Source: an uncultured Collinsella sp.
Lineage (GTDB): Bacteria > Actinomycetota > Coriobacteriia > Coriobacteriales > Coriobacteriaceae
Reading direction: 5' to 3'
DNA length: 54,972 nt
Assembly (NCBI GenBank): GCA_900762325.1
Contig: CAAFGG010000005.1
Coordinates: 1 to 54,972, forward strand
In this document: one piece after another, positions 14,598-23,301 of the stretch
Numbering within the stretch: position 1 is the first letter of the stretch
Layout: every line of letters starts with the position of its first letter
Translations under genes and position numbers: made by a program
The notes under the pieces: model-generated
The model's input: only the letters and a program-made list of their open reading frames with translations
Databases searched by the model: none
Told to the model about the DNA's origin: nothing

Positions 14598-15884
14598 ATG
14601 ATATTTGAAACCTCTCGGCGCAGGTCTGTTTCGCTGTGCCATTCATGGCAATTTAAGATTTGTTTCGTATGGGGCGGGGAGCTCGTGTCGACATTGACGA
14701 GCTTGATTCTCCAAATGGGTCTCATTTGGCATATCGCCCTCACGACAGAATCATCTTCCCTCCTCTCCCTGGCATCGTTAGCAGGCTTTCTGCCGATTGC
14801 TTTGTTCGGAGTCCTTGCGGGCGCCGTTGTCGACAGGCTGCCTTTGAAACGTGTTCTCATCGGCGCCGACCTCTTCGTTGCCGCGGTGGGCGCCGCCTTG
14901 GCGATTGCCTCGTTGGCCGGCAGCTTACCTGCGTGGTCAATACTCATCGCCCTGTTTCTCCGCGCAGCTGGCACTTCGTTCTACACGCCGGCCTCCCAAT
15001 CCCTCACGCCCCATCTCGCCCCGCCAGAGCATCTCGTTCGCCTATCGGGAGTGATGCAGGCGATTCAGTCCGCCGGATACATTCTTGGCGCCGCGCTCGC
15101 GGCAGTGATTTATCCTGTGGCGGGCATTACCGCCATGATTGCCCTCGACGTGCTGGGGGCGCTTTTCGCTTCTCTAGCTGTCCTCGCCGCTCAGATAGAC
15201 GCAGGAGGACTCGACGAAGCCGACCGCAGCTCGTCCTTTTCCAATAAAGTTCGAGAACTTTTCTCTGAGATTTCGGACGGCTACAAGCTGATCAGGGGAT
15301 ACAGGGGGCTGTTCGCCCTTCTTTGGTGCGGGTTCGTCTTCGCTTTCGCGTTCTCCCCACTCGCGGCATTGTTCCCAATAATGACCTTGGGACATTTTGG
15401 CGGTAGCACGGGGGATGCTGCTTTGGTGGAGGTCCTTTTCTCCGCAGGCATGCTGGCTGGGTCCGGCATTTTGGCGGCCACGGGAGGGTTCCGCAATAGG
15501 TCGCTCACCATGGTCGCCGCGATCGCCGGCTTCGGCGTCGTCGCAATCGCATCCGGATTGATCGGCCCGTCGCTGTTCGCCGTTTTCCTACCGGCGAGCT
15601 TTCTTATGGGCGCATGCTCCCCGTTGTACGCGGGAACCCAGACTGCCCTTATGCAGGAGCAGATACCTCCTGAGTACCTAGGCCGCGTTTTCGGCCTCTA
15701 CGGAACCATCATGGCGTGGGCCATGCCCATGGGCCTCGCGGCCCCCTCCGTTTTTGCGGATCTGCTTGGAGCTCCGTTATGGTTCGTCGGCTCTGGAGCG
15801 ACCATGGTACTGCTTGCGATGGCTATGCTGCTTGCTCCGAGCGTCCGAAACGTGGGGAAAAGAGATACCGGGCGGATTCAATAG
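14598..15884 (+). CDS. MFS efflux transporter, Mef(A)/EntS-like
   Basis: A 428-residue major facilitator protein with about twelve hydrophobic segments. Its N-terminal half follows Mef(A) closely in pattern: GGELVSTLTSLILQMGLIWH, SLASLAGFLPIALFGVLAGA, VVDRLPLKRVLIGADL. Late in the protein QTALMQEQIPPEYLGRVFGL matches the Mef phrase QTALFQEKIKPEYLGRVFSL. Mef proteins export 14- and 15-membered macrolides by proton antiport. A TTG 17 codons upstream is open, but ATG 14598 gives the better N-terminus; its ribosome site is weak. An Msr(D)-like ABC-F gene follows 261 nt downstream, as in mef-msr operons. Divergence from Mef(A) is large, so the drug spectrum is unknown. Confidence 0.85.
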   Translation: MIFETSRRRSVSLCHSWQFKICFVWGGELVSTLTSLILQMGLIWHIALTTESSSLLSLASLAGFLPIALFGVLAGAVVDRLPLKRVLIGADLFVAAVGAALAIASLAGSLPAWSILIALFLRAAGTSFYTPASQSLTPHLAPPEHLVRLSGVMQAIQSAGYILGAALAAVIYPVAGITAMIALDVLGALFASLAVLAAQIDAGGLDEADRSSSFSNKVRELFSEISDGYKLIRGYRGLFALLWCGFVFAFAFSPLAALFPIMTLGHFGGSTGDAALVEVLFSAGMLAGSGILAATGGFRNRSLTMVAAIAGFGVVAIASGLIGPSLFAVFLPASFLMGACSPLYAGTQTALMQEQIPPEYLGRVFGLYGTIMAWAMPMGLAAPSVFADLLGAPLWFVGSGATMVLLAMAMLLAPSVRNVGKRDTGRIQ

Positions 15885-16145
15885 CCCAAGTATTCGAAAA
15901 AAAGAGGCGGCAGCCATCGGTTCACGCGTCAGCCTTCAAGCCCTTGCGACGACGAGGTATTGCGCCGACATCCCACATCGCGCTCCTTATTCGTCGCCAA
16001 CTATCATTTTCGGATTTGCCGGCTTGCGCAAGGTCAAAACGCTCGCGCCGGCAATTGGGCAAAGGCGAAAAATCGACGTGAGCAATCTTTTTTGGCATGG
16101 CTGCGCTTCCAGTAAAAGGCTAATACACAAAAGGCGGTTCAACCT

Positions 16146-17615
16146 ATGGAACTCATAGTCAAAGCTAAAGACATCTTTTTGGAATATGCCGGCCGCGATA
16201 TCCTGGATATCGAAGAGTTGGAAATCTACTCCTACGATCGCATCGGCTTGGTGGGAGACAATGGCGCAGGCAAAACCAGCCTGCTTAAAATTCTGAGCGG
16301 CAATCTTACCATTGCGGACGCCGACGTCAGGCGCTTCGGCAGCATTGCCCTCATCGGCCAACTCGATGAACTCGACCTTGATGCGGCTCAGGACAGTGGT
16401 GAGATGCTCTCCCGTCTCAACGTCGCCGGAGTGGCGCAGGAGACGATGAGCGGCGGGGAGGAAACACGCGCCAAGATTGCCTCTGCACTCTCCCAGCATG
16501 CAAGCGCGATCTTCGCCGACGAGGCTACGAGCCACCTCGACCAAGACGGCATCCGCCTTCTCGTCGGACAACTCAAGGCATTTGATGGGGCTCTGCTCAT
16601 CGTGAGCCATGACCGTCATTTTCTCGACCAGGTGGTAGACAAGATCTGGGAGCTCAAAGACGGCGGTATTTCCGAATTCTGGGGTGACTACTCCGACTAT
16701 CTGCGACAGAAAGAAGAAGAGCGCAAAGCTCAGGCGACTCGATACGAAGAGGCGATGCGCGAGCGCGATCGCCTCGAAGCCGCCATCGAAAAACAACGGA
16801 AAAAAGCACGGCAGGTCGACGCCAAGCGGAAGGCTGCGAAAAAAAGCAACGAGTATGCAGGTCGATTGGGGCATCAGAAAGCAACCGGCACCAAACAGAA
16901 GAGGATGTACCAGGCGGCTAAGGACATGGAGAAGCGCCTCGAAGCGCTCGAAGGGATTGAGGCCCCAGATAGCATTCGCGCCGTGCGGTTCCGCCAGAGC
17001 AAGGCCCTGGAACTGCATAGTAAATTTCCCATCTCGGCAGACGATTTCAGCTTGAGCTTCGGCAACTGCATGCTCTATGACCACGCGAAATTCGAGATAC
17101 CGCTCGGTGCCAAAGTGGCCATCACCGGTGGCAACGGTACAGGAAAGACCAGCCTGCTGAAGGCAATCGCTCGACGCGCCGACGGTATCAACATCTCTCC
17201 CAAGGCAGAGATCGGTTACTTCGAGCAAACAGGCTACAAGTTCGACGCCCGTCAGTCTGCGATCTCGTTCATGCAGGATGGTTGCGAGTACAGCATGACC
17301 GAAATTCGAGGCATCCTCGCCTCTATGGGAATCGGACCGCGCGACCTGACAAAGGACGTTGGCGTTCTCTCGGGAGGCGAAGTCATCAAGCTGCTACTCG
17401 CGAAGATGCTGCTGGGCAGATACAACATCTTGCTCATGGACGAGCCTGGAAATTACCTGGACATCAAGAGCGCCGAAGCCCTCGAGCAGATGATGAGCGC
17501 CTATGCCGGAACGATAGTGTTCGTCTCCCACGATAAGAGGCTGGTCGAGAACGTCGCAGACATTGTCTACGAAATAAAGGACACCAAGCTAGTCAAAATC
17601 TTTCAGCGCGAATAG
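16146..17615 (+). CDS. ABC-F ribosomal protection protein, Msr(D)-like
   Basis: A 489-residue soluble twin-ATPase without membrane segments, close to the 487 residues of Msr(D). First ABC: Walker A GDNGAGKTS (37-45), signature MSGGEETR, Walker B with DEATSHLD (usual DEPTSHLD). Linker: KEEERKAQATRYEEA, then a lysine-rich helix pair. Second ABC: GGNGTGKTSLLK, LSGGEVIKLLLAKMLLGRYN and DEPGNYLDI (usual DEPSNFLDI). The opening MELIVKAKDI and closing IVFVSHDKRLVENVADIVYE track Msr(D) almost word for word. Such proteins bind the ribosomal E site and dislodge macrolides, ketolides or streptogramins. A TTGCCGGC/GCCGGCAA hairpin (16016-16054) and a T6 run lie in the leader and could regulate it separately. 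Confidence 0.9.
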   Translation: MELIVKAKDIFLEYAGRDILDIEELEIYSYDRIGLVGDNGAGKTSLLKILSGNLTIADADVRRFGSIALIGQLDELDLDAAQDSGEMLSRLNVAGVAQETMSGGEETRAKIASALSQHASAIFADEATSHLDQDGIRLLVGQLKAFDGALLIVSHDRHFLDQVVDKIWELKDGGISEFWGDYSDYLRQKEEERKAQATRYEEAMRERDRLEAAIEKQRKKARQVDAKRKAAKKSNEYAGRLGHQKATGTKQKRMYQAAKDMEKRLEALEGIEAPDSIRAVRFRQSKALELHSKFPISADDFSLSFGNCMLYDHAKFEIPLGAKVAITGGNGTGKTSLLKAIARRADGINISPKAEIGYFEQTGYKFDARQSAISFMQDGCEYSMTEIRGILASMGIGPRDLTKDVGVLSGGEVIKLLLAKMLLGRYNILLMDEPGNYLDIKSAEALEQMMSAYAGTIVFVSHDKRLVENVADIVYEIKDTKLVKIFQRE

Positions 17616-17671
17616 CCCTAAATGAGCAAGAAATAATCCCCGAACGGAGACAAGGGAGTAAAACGGCAAAG

Positions 17672-17710
17672 AAAGAGCCTCCGTCCCAACGCAAGGAACG
17701 GAGGCTCTTT
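17672..17710. terminator. Strong bidirectional terminator
   Basis: AAAGAGCCTCCGT (17672-17684) pairs perfectly with 17698-17710 over 13 bp, with a 13-nt loop. It ends the ABC-F transcript and lies beyond the 3' end of guaA on the other strand. Confidence 0.9.
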
Positions 17711-17820
17711 AATCGCTTTTACTCATCTCCGTCGCTGGTGGCTTTGTCATGACTCTCGTACGAAACGAAACTCAGCGGCATAGTGCGGCACTCAAAATCG
17801 CAGGTCAGAACCCTGTCGTC

Positions 17821-19419
17821 CTACTCCCACTCGATCGTCGCGGGCGGCTTAGACGTGATGTCGTAGCAGACGCGGTTGGCGCCGGGAACCTCGGCAACGA
17901 TGCGGCCGGAGATGCGGGCCAGGACATCGTAGGGCAGCTTGGCCCAGTCGGCGGTCATGGCATCGCTGGACTCGACGGCGCGCAGGATGATCGGGCGCTG
18001 GTAGGTGCGCTCGTCGCCCATAACGCCAACGGACTTGATGTCGGGCAGAACCGCAAAATACTGCCAGCAGCTGTGCTCGGAGTTGCGCTCACCGGTCTGC
18101 TCGAACAGACGCTGGTTGTAGGCGTCGAGCTCCTCGCGCACGATGGCGTCGGCGTTCTTGAGGATCTCGAGCTTCTCCTTGTCGACCGCACCGATGACGC
18201 GGATGGCCAGACCCGGGCCCGGGAAAGGCTGACGGAACACGATGTGAGCCGGCAGGCCCAGTGCCAGGCCAAGCGCGCGGACCTCGTCCTTAAAGAAGTG
18301 GTCGAGCGGCTCGATAAGGTCGAAGTGCACGCCCTCGGGGAACGGGATCAGGTTGTGATGGCTCTTGATGGTGGCCGTCTTGCCGCCCGTCTTGCGAGCG
18401 CCAGACTCGATGATGTCGGGGTAGATGGTGCCCTGAGCCAGGTACTTGACCGGCTTGCCATCGGTCTCGAGCTGCTGAGCAACCGCGAAGAACTCTTTCC
18501 AGAACTGCGTACCGATGATGCGGCGCTTCTCCTCGGGCTCGGTCACGCCGGCCAGAAGCTCGGCATAGCGGTCCTCGGCGTGGACGTGGATAAAGTCAAC
18601 GTCAAACTGCTTGGTGAAGACCTCCTCCACCTGCTCGGGCTCGCCCTTGCGCAGCAGACCGTGGTTGATGAACACGCAGGTCATCTGCTTGCCCACGGCG
18701 CGAGCACCCAGCGCAGCCACGACGGAGGAGTCGACGCCACCGGACAGGGCAAGAATCACGCGGTCGTCGCCGACCTTCTCGCGGAACTCGGCCGTCATGG
18801 TCTCGACCAGGTTGTCCATGCTCCAGTTGGGCTCCAGGCCGCAGATCTCGAACAGGAAGTTGCTCAGCAGCTGCTGACCGTACTCGGAATGCTTGACCTC
18901 GGGGTGAAACTGCGTGGTGAAGATCTTGCGCTCGACGCACTCCATGGCGGCAACCGGGCACACGTCGGTGCTGGCGGTAACGGTAAAGCCCTCGGGTACC
19001 TCGGACACGGCGTCGCGGTGGCTCATCCACACAGTCTGCTCCATGGGCGTGGAGTTAAAGAGCTTGGCGCCGGCCGTGCGCGTGATGGTGGCGCGGCCGT
19101 ACTCGCCCACCTCGGAGTGGCCGACCTTGCCGCCAAGCGTCACGGCCGTGATCTGATGGCCATAGCAAAAGCCCAGGACGGGAAGGCCCAGGTCAAAGAT
19201 GGCAGGATCGATGGACGGAGCGTCCTCGGCATACACAGAAGCCGGGCCGCCGGAAAGGATGAGCGCAGAGGCGTTCATCTCGCGAATCTCGTCGGCCGAG
19301 ATGTCGCAGGGGACAATCTCGGAATACACGTTGAGGTCGCGGACGCGACGGGCAATGAGCTGACCGTACTGCGCACCAAAGTCGAGTACGAGGACCTTTG
19401 CGGAAGCCTTTTGATCCAT
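17821..19419 (-). CDS. guaA: GMP synthase (glutamine-hydrolysing)
   Basis: A 532-residue enzyme converting XMP, ATP and glutamine to GMP in purine synthesis. The N-terminal class I glutamine amidotransferase has the nucleophile Cys85 in LGFCYGHQITAV and the His/Glu pair in FHPEV. The ATP-pyrophosphatase domain has ALSGGVDSSVV near residue 234. The C-terminal dimerisation domain ends PPATIEWE. An upstream GTG-like extension is open, but the ATG at 19419 has a GAGGGGG site and the conserved start. Its final codons, on the plus strand CTACTCCCACTC, recur at three places to the left, so the 3' end appears to be an integration hotspot. It is divergent from the asparaginase gene. Confidence 0.98.
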   Translation of the reverse strand: MDQKASAKVLVLDFGAQYGQLIARRVRDLNVYSEIVPCDISADEIREMNASALILSGGPASVYAEDAPSIDPAIFDLGLPVLGFCYGHQITAVTLGGKVGHSEVGEYGRATITRTAGAKLFNSTPMEQTVWMSHRDAVSEVPEGFTVTASTDVCPVAAMECVERKIFTTQFHPEVKHSEYGQQLLSNFLFEICGLEPNWSMDNLVETMTAEFREKVGDDRVILALSGGVDSSVVAALGARAVGKQMTCVFINHGLLRKGEPEQVEEVFTKQFDVDFIHVHAEDRYAELLAGVTEPEEKRRIIGTQFWKEFFAVAQQLETDGKPVKYLAQGTIYPDIIESGARKTGGKTATIKSHHNLIPFPEGVHFDLIEPLDHFFKDEVRALGLALGLPAHIVFRQPFPGPGLAIRVIGAVDKEKLEILKNADAIVREELDAYNQRLFEQTGERNSEHSCWQYFAVLPDIKSVGVMGDERTYQRPIILRAVESSDAMTADWAKLPYDVLARISGRIVAEVPGANRVCYDITSKPPATIEWE

Positions 19420-19686
19420 GGTTCCCCCTCTTGTTGGCGGGGAGCCGGTGCCCACCCGCGTGAATGAACGAAAATAGCCTTCATAGTGTACACGTTATAT
19501 GGGGTTTCTCGCCCCTCGCAGCCATCAGCGCACGGCAAACGCACGACCTAGGCCCCTATTTGACGGCAATTGAAGTGTTACCAAACGTTACAGATGATGT
19601 AATACGTTTGAACATTGGACGCCCTGTGCCACAATACTGCCGAACGACTCCGCCCTTGCGGCGGCAAATACGATAGGAATACCAGC

Positions 19687-20700
19687 ATGAAGCGCATCCT
19701 TCTCATCGCCACGGGCGGCACCATCGCATCGACCGAGGACGGCAACGGCCTCTCCCCCGCCCTGACCGGTGAGGAGCTCGCCCAGAGCGTCCCCGAGATC
19801 TCGGGGCTCTGCGAGCTCGACGTCGTGCAGCCCATGAACATCGACAGCACCAATATGCGCCCGAGCGACTGGATGCGTATCCGCGACGTCATCGTCAAGG
19901 GCTATGCCGACCACGACGGCTTCGTGATTCTACACGGCACCGACACCATGAGCTACACCGCGGCAGCACTTTCCTATCTGATTCAGGACAGCCCCAAGCC
20001 CATCGTGCTCACCGGCTCGCAAAAGCCCATGGGCAACCCCTTTACCGACGCCAAGCTCAACCTGTACCAGAGCCTGCTCTATGCGCTCGACGAGCATTCG
20101 CACGATGTGTCGATCGTGTTTGGCGGCGTCGCCATTGCCGGCACGCGCGCCCGCAAGCAGCGCACCATGAGCTTTAACGCGTTCATTAGCGTCAACTATC
20201 CGCCCATTGCCTACATCCGCAACGACCGCATTGTGCGCAACGGGCTCCACGGCACTCATCAGGGCGAAAACCCGGTGCGTTTCTACGACAGCATCGACCC
20301 GCGCGTATTTGTACTCAAGCTTACGCCCGGCGTAAACCCGGGCATCCTCGACGCCCTTGCCGATAGCTACGACGCCGTGATTCTGGAGACCTTTGGCATT
20401 GGCGGTATTCCCGAGTTTGGCGAGTCGGGCGAGTCGTTCCAAGAGGCAATTTTCCGCTGGGTCGATTCGGGTCGCACCGTCGTTATGACCACGCAGGTCC
20501 CCGAAGAGGGCCTCGATCTGGGCATTTATGAGGTCGGCCGTGCTTACGCCAATCATCCGGGCATTCTGCGCGGCGACGACATGACCACCGAGACGCTCGT
20601 GGCCAAGACCATGTGGGCACTCGGCCAGTCACGCGATGCGGCCGAGATCCAGCGCCTGTTCTACAGCCAAGTCAACCACGACCGCATCCCGATGGCGTAA
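19687..20700 (+). CDS. ansA: Type I L-asparaginase
   Basis: A 337-residue cytoplasmic-type asparaginase hydrolysing asparagine to aspartate and ammonia. The nucleophile Thr12 is in LLIATGGTIAST, and the second catalytic Thr-Asp pair is in HGTDTMSYTAAAL near residue 88. No signal peptide is present, which separates it from periplasmic type II enzymes. The frame is open 24 codons further upstream, but ATG 19687 starts the conserved strand MKRILLIATGG and has a TAGGAA site. It is divergently placed from guaA across a 267-nt gap. Ammonia release next to glutamine-using enzymes fits nitrogen metabolism, but co-regulation is not shown. Confidence 0.93.
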   Translation: MKRILLIATGGTIASTEDGNGLSPALTGEELAQSVPEISGLCELDVVQPMNIDSTNMRPSDWMRIRDVIVKGYADHDGFVILHGTDTMSYTAAALSYLIQDSPKPIVLTGSQKPMGNPFTDAKLNLYQSLLYALDEHSHDVSIVFGGVAIAGTRARKQRTMSFNAFISVNYPPIAYIRNDRIVRNGLHGTHQGENPVRFYDSIDPRVFVLKLTPGVNPGILDALADSYDAVILETFGIGGIPEFGESGESFQEAIFRWVDSGRTVVMTTQVPEEGLDLGIYEVGRAYANHPGILRGDDMTTETLVAKTMWALGQSRDAAEIQRLFYSQVNHDRIPMA

Positions 20701-20742
20701 TCCCTAAGGCAGTTCCACTTATCGCAGCCTCAAACGACAGGT

Positions 20743-20986
20743 GGTCCCCCTCGGGCCGTGCAAAAATCGGAGTATTCTGCAATTTCTCCGCCGGAGACAT
20801 AGAATCGGCCGATTGTTAGACGAACTTTTAGGGCGAAGAGGCCGTCTAGTAAATATTTATTCCACATTTTTATTAAGCGTGTGGATTAACTACTGTCAAA
20901 AAGGCAAAGCCAGCCGCTCGAGCTACCATCTACGGCTGAACAAGTGCTGAATACTCGCGATTTTGCACATCGAAACCAGGGGGACC
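20743..20986. repeat. MITE-like element with imperfect terminal inverted repeats
   Basis: The left end (20743-20777) carries GGTCCCCCT, then GTGCAAAAATCGGAGTATTC. The right end (20949-20986) read in reverse carries GGTCCCCCT, then GTGCAAAATCGCGAGTATTC. The two ends agree at most positions over about 35 bases and enclose some 170 bp with no convincing gene. It fills most of the 321-nt gap between ansA and the XRE gene. The size and ends suggest a non-autonomous mobile element or large dispersed hairpin repeat. Confidence 0.6.
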
Positions 20987-21021
20987 CGCCCAAAGAGCGT
21001 CAATTAGCAGCAAGGAACGCC

Positions 21022-21240
21022 CTATTCGATACCCTCGAGAAGCTCTGACACCGTCATGCCGAGTGCGGGCGCGATCTTAAATAGAACCTTGAGCGTGAAA
21101 TTTGCCGTCCCATCTTCGATTCGGTCGAGGTAGGGTCGGCTGATTCCTGTCGCCACACAAAAATCAACCTTGGAGATACCAAGGTCCCTGCGTGTCTCTT
21201 CGACCCGCCTGCCAAGAATCTGTTTCGCACGTTCGTCCAT
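21022..21240 (-). CDS. Small XRE-family transcriptional regulator
   Basis: A 72-residue single-domain helix-turn-helix protein: LGRRVEETRRDLGISKVDFC, then VATGISRPYLDRIEDG as recognition helix, ending MTVSELLEGIE. It binds DNA as a dimer. It faces the unknown gene at 21317, with a perfect 22-bp palindrome in the 76-nt gap between them. It therefore probably represses both genes through that site. Such pairs often control small toxin-antitoxin or stress modules, but the partner shows no known toxin motifs. Confidence 0.88.
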   Translation of the reverse strand: MDERAKQILGRRVEETRRDLGISKVDFCVATGISRPYLDRIEDGTANFTLKVLFKIAPALGMTVSELLEGIE

Positions 21241-21270
21241 GCAGCCGAGTTTGAAATGGAGCCGAACATA

Positions 21271-21292
21271 AACGTAAACTATAGTTTACGTT
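21271..21292. promoter_or_regulatory. Perfect 22-bp palindromic operator
   Basis: The 22 bases are exactly self-complementary, with half-site AACGTAAACTA. They lie midway between the starts of the XRE gene and the divergent unknown gene. The symmetry and place fit the operator of the small XRE regulator. Confidence 0.75.
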
Positions 21293-21316
21293 TTCCCGAA
21301 TACACAGGAGTTTTCT

Positions 21317-21706
21317 ATGTCGGGTTCTTCGGTCCGCATGTACCGAGCCACGCTTCGCACAAACAGCGCGCCGCCCAAGCTCGTCGTCGTTGAAGCTGAA
21401 TGCCTTTCGCCCGATGAGCGCACAGCATTTACATTGCTATCAAGTCGCGTCGCCGCCGTTCTGGCCCCTTGCCCGGCGCAAGGTGAACTTGCCATTCAAT
21501 GCCAAACGCACGGCTGCTCGCTCAATCAGGTTGCCGTAATCGCAACCAGCCAACGCGGCCTGCCGCTCCTTTTAGAAGCCGGCATAGCACTCGCCCTTCG
21601 CGGCGCCGGATACGAAAACGAGGCCGCCGCCGATGTAGTCTTTCAACCACGATCGAGCGGCGGCCTCGCAGCAGCCATTGAATATGCGTGCAGGCTCGTT
21701 GCCTAA
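21317..21706 (+). CDS. Hypothetical protein divergent from XRE regulator
   Basis: A 129-residue protein (MSGSSVRMYRATLRTNSAPP) with no family I recognise. It starts at an ATG 6 nt after AGGAG. It is rich in Ala, Leu and Val and has four cysteines, including Cys-Pro (APCPAQGELAIQCQTHGC). There is no signal peptide or membrane span. Shared control with the XRE gene through the palindrome is likely. The stop lies only 9 nt from the stop of the convergent DUF1648-like gene. It could be a lineage-specific regulator partner or the toxin of an unusual pair; there is no direct evidence for either. Confidence 0.7.
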   Translation: MSGSSVRMYRATLRTNSAPPKLVVVEAECLSPDERTAFTLLSSRVAAVLAPCPAQGELAIQCQTHGCSLNQVAVIATSQRGLPLLLEAGIALALRGAGYENEAAADVVFQPRSSGGLAAAIEYACRLVA

Positions 21707-21715
21707 AAGGACAAG

Positions 21716-22099
21716 CTAGAAACCAAAGCCAAAGCCTGCTCCGGTAATAGCCGAGTACATAAAGTAGACGTTGATTACGTTGAGGAACACACCCGTGATG
21801 CAGCCGTTTCGCAGGTAGCGCTCGCACACGATGCGCGCCATGGCGGCGGAGTCATCATTGTTTTTAGCCTGACGTCCTGCCGTAAAGTACGTCGCCACGC
21901 TCAGCAGCAGGTTGAGCACCGGCAGTGCCAGCAGCTCGTAGCTCTTGCCCCAGCGCGTCACCTCACCGGCCGCGTTAAACTTCGTTGCCACCTCGGGACC
22001 AATGTTGGGGATAACACACGCTGCAACCACCAGCGGAATCACCGCAAGTACGAGCAACGCAATACCCATGTAGCCAGCTTTTTTGCCATATTTAAACAT
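21716..22099 (-). CDS. DUF1648/SdpI-like membrane protein
   Basis: A 127-residue protein with an N-terminal membrane helix (MGIALLVLAVIPLVVAACVI), the DUF1648 motif region NIGPEVATKFNAAGEVTRWG, then a second helix (LLALPVLNLLLSVATYFTAG) and a third near the end (GVFLNVINVYFMYSAITGAG). DUF1648 proteins include immunity and sensor-type membrane proteins. This short form has only the core and ends in an unusual Gly/Phe-rich tail (GAGFGFGF). It lies 11 nt downstream of ychF on the same strand, so it may be co-transcribed. Function unknown. Confidence 0.75.
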   Translation of the reverse strand: MFKYGKKAGYMGIALLVLAVIPLVVAACVIPNIGPEVATKFNAAGEVTRWGKSYELLALPVLNLLLSVATYFTAGRQAKNNDDSAAMARIVCERYLRNGCITGVFLNVINVYFMYSAITGAGFGFGF

Positions 22100-22110
22100 A
22101 TGCGTCGTCC

Positions 22111-23187
<1,077 letters not shown>

Positions 23188-23301
23188 GACAGCTCCTTTT
23201 GATACAGGTACTTCAAACTGCATAAGTATAGCGCCGCCGCAGCATCCAGGCGAACCCGGACGCCACGGCGGCGCAAATGAAGCAGAGATAGGGGTCGCTG
23301 A

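Noticed and set aside
17749..19467. A 572-codon open frame opposite guaA, and similar long frames opposite glnN (34066-36090) and ychF (22129-23202)
   Set aside because: These mirror the codon bias of well-conserved genes on the other strand and contain no recognisable motifs or ribosome sites.
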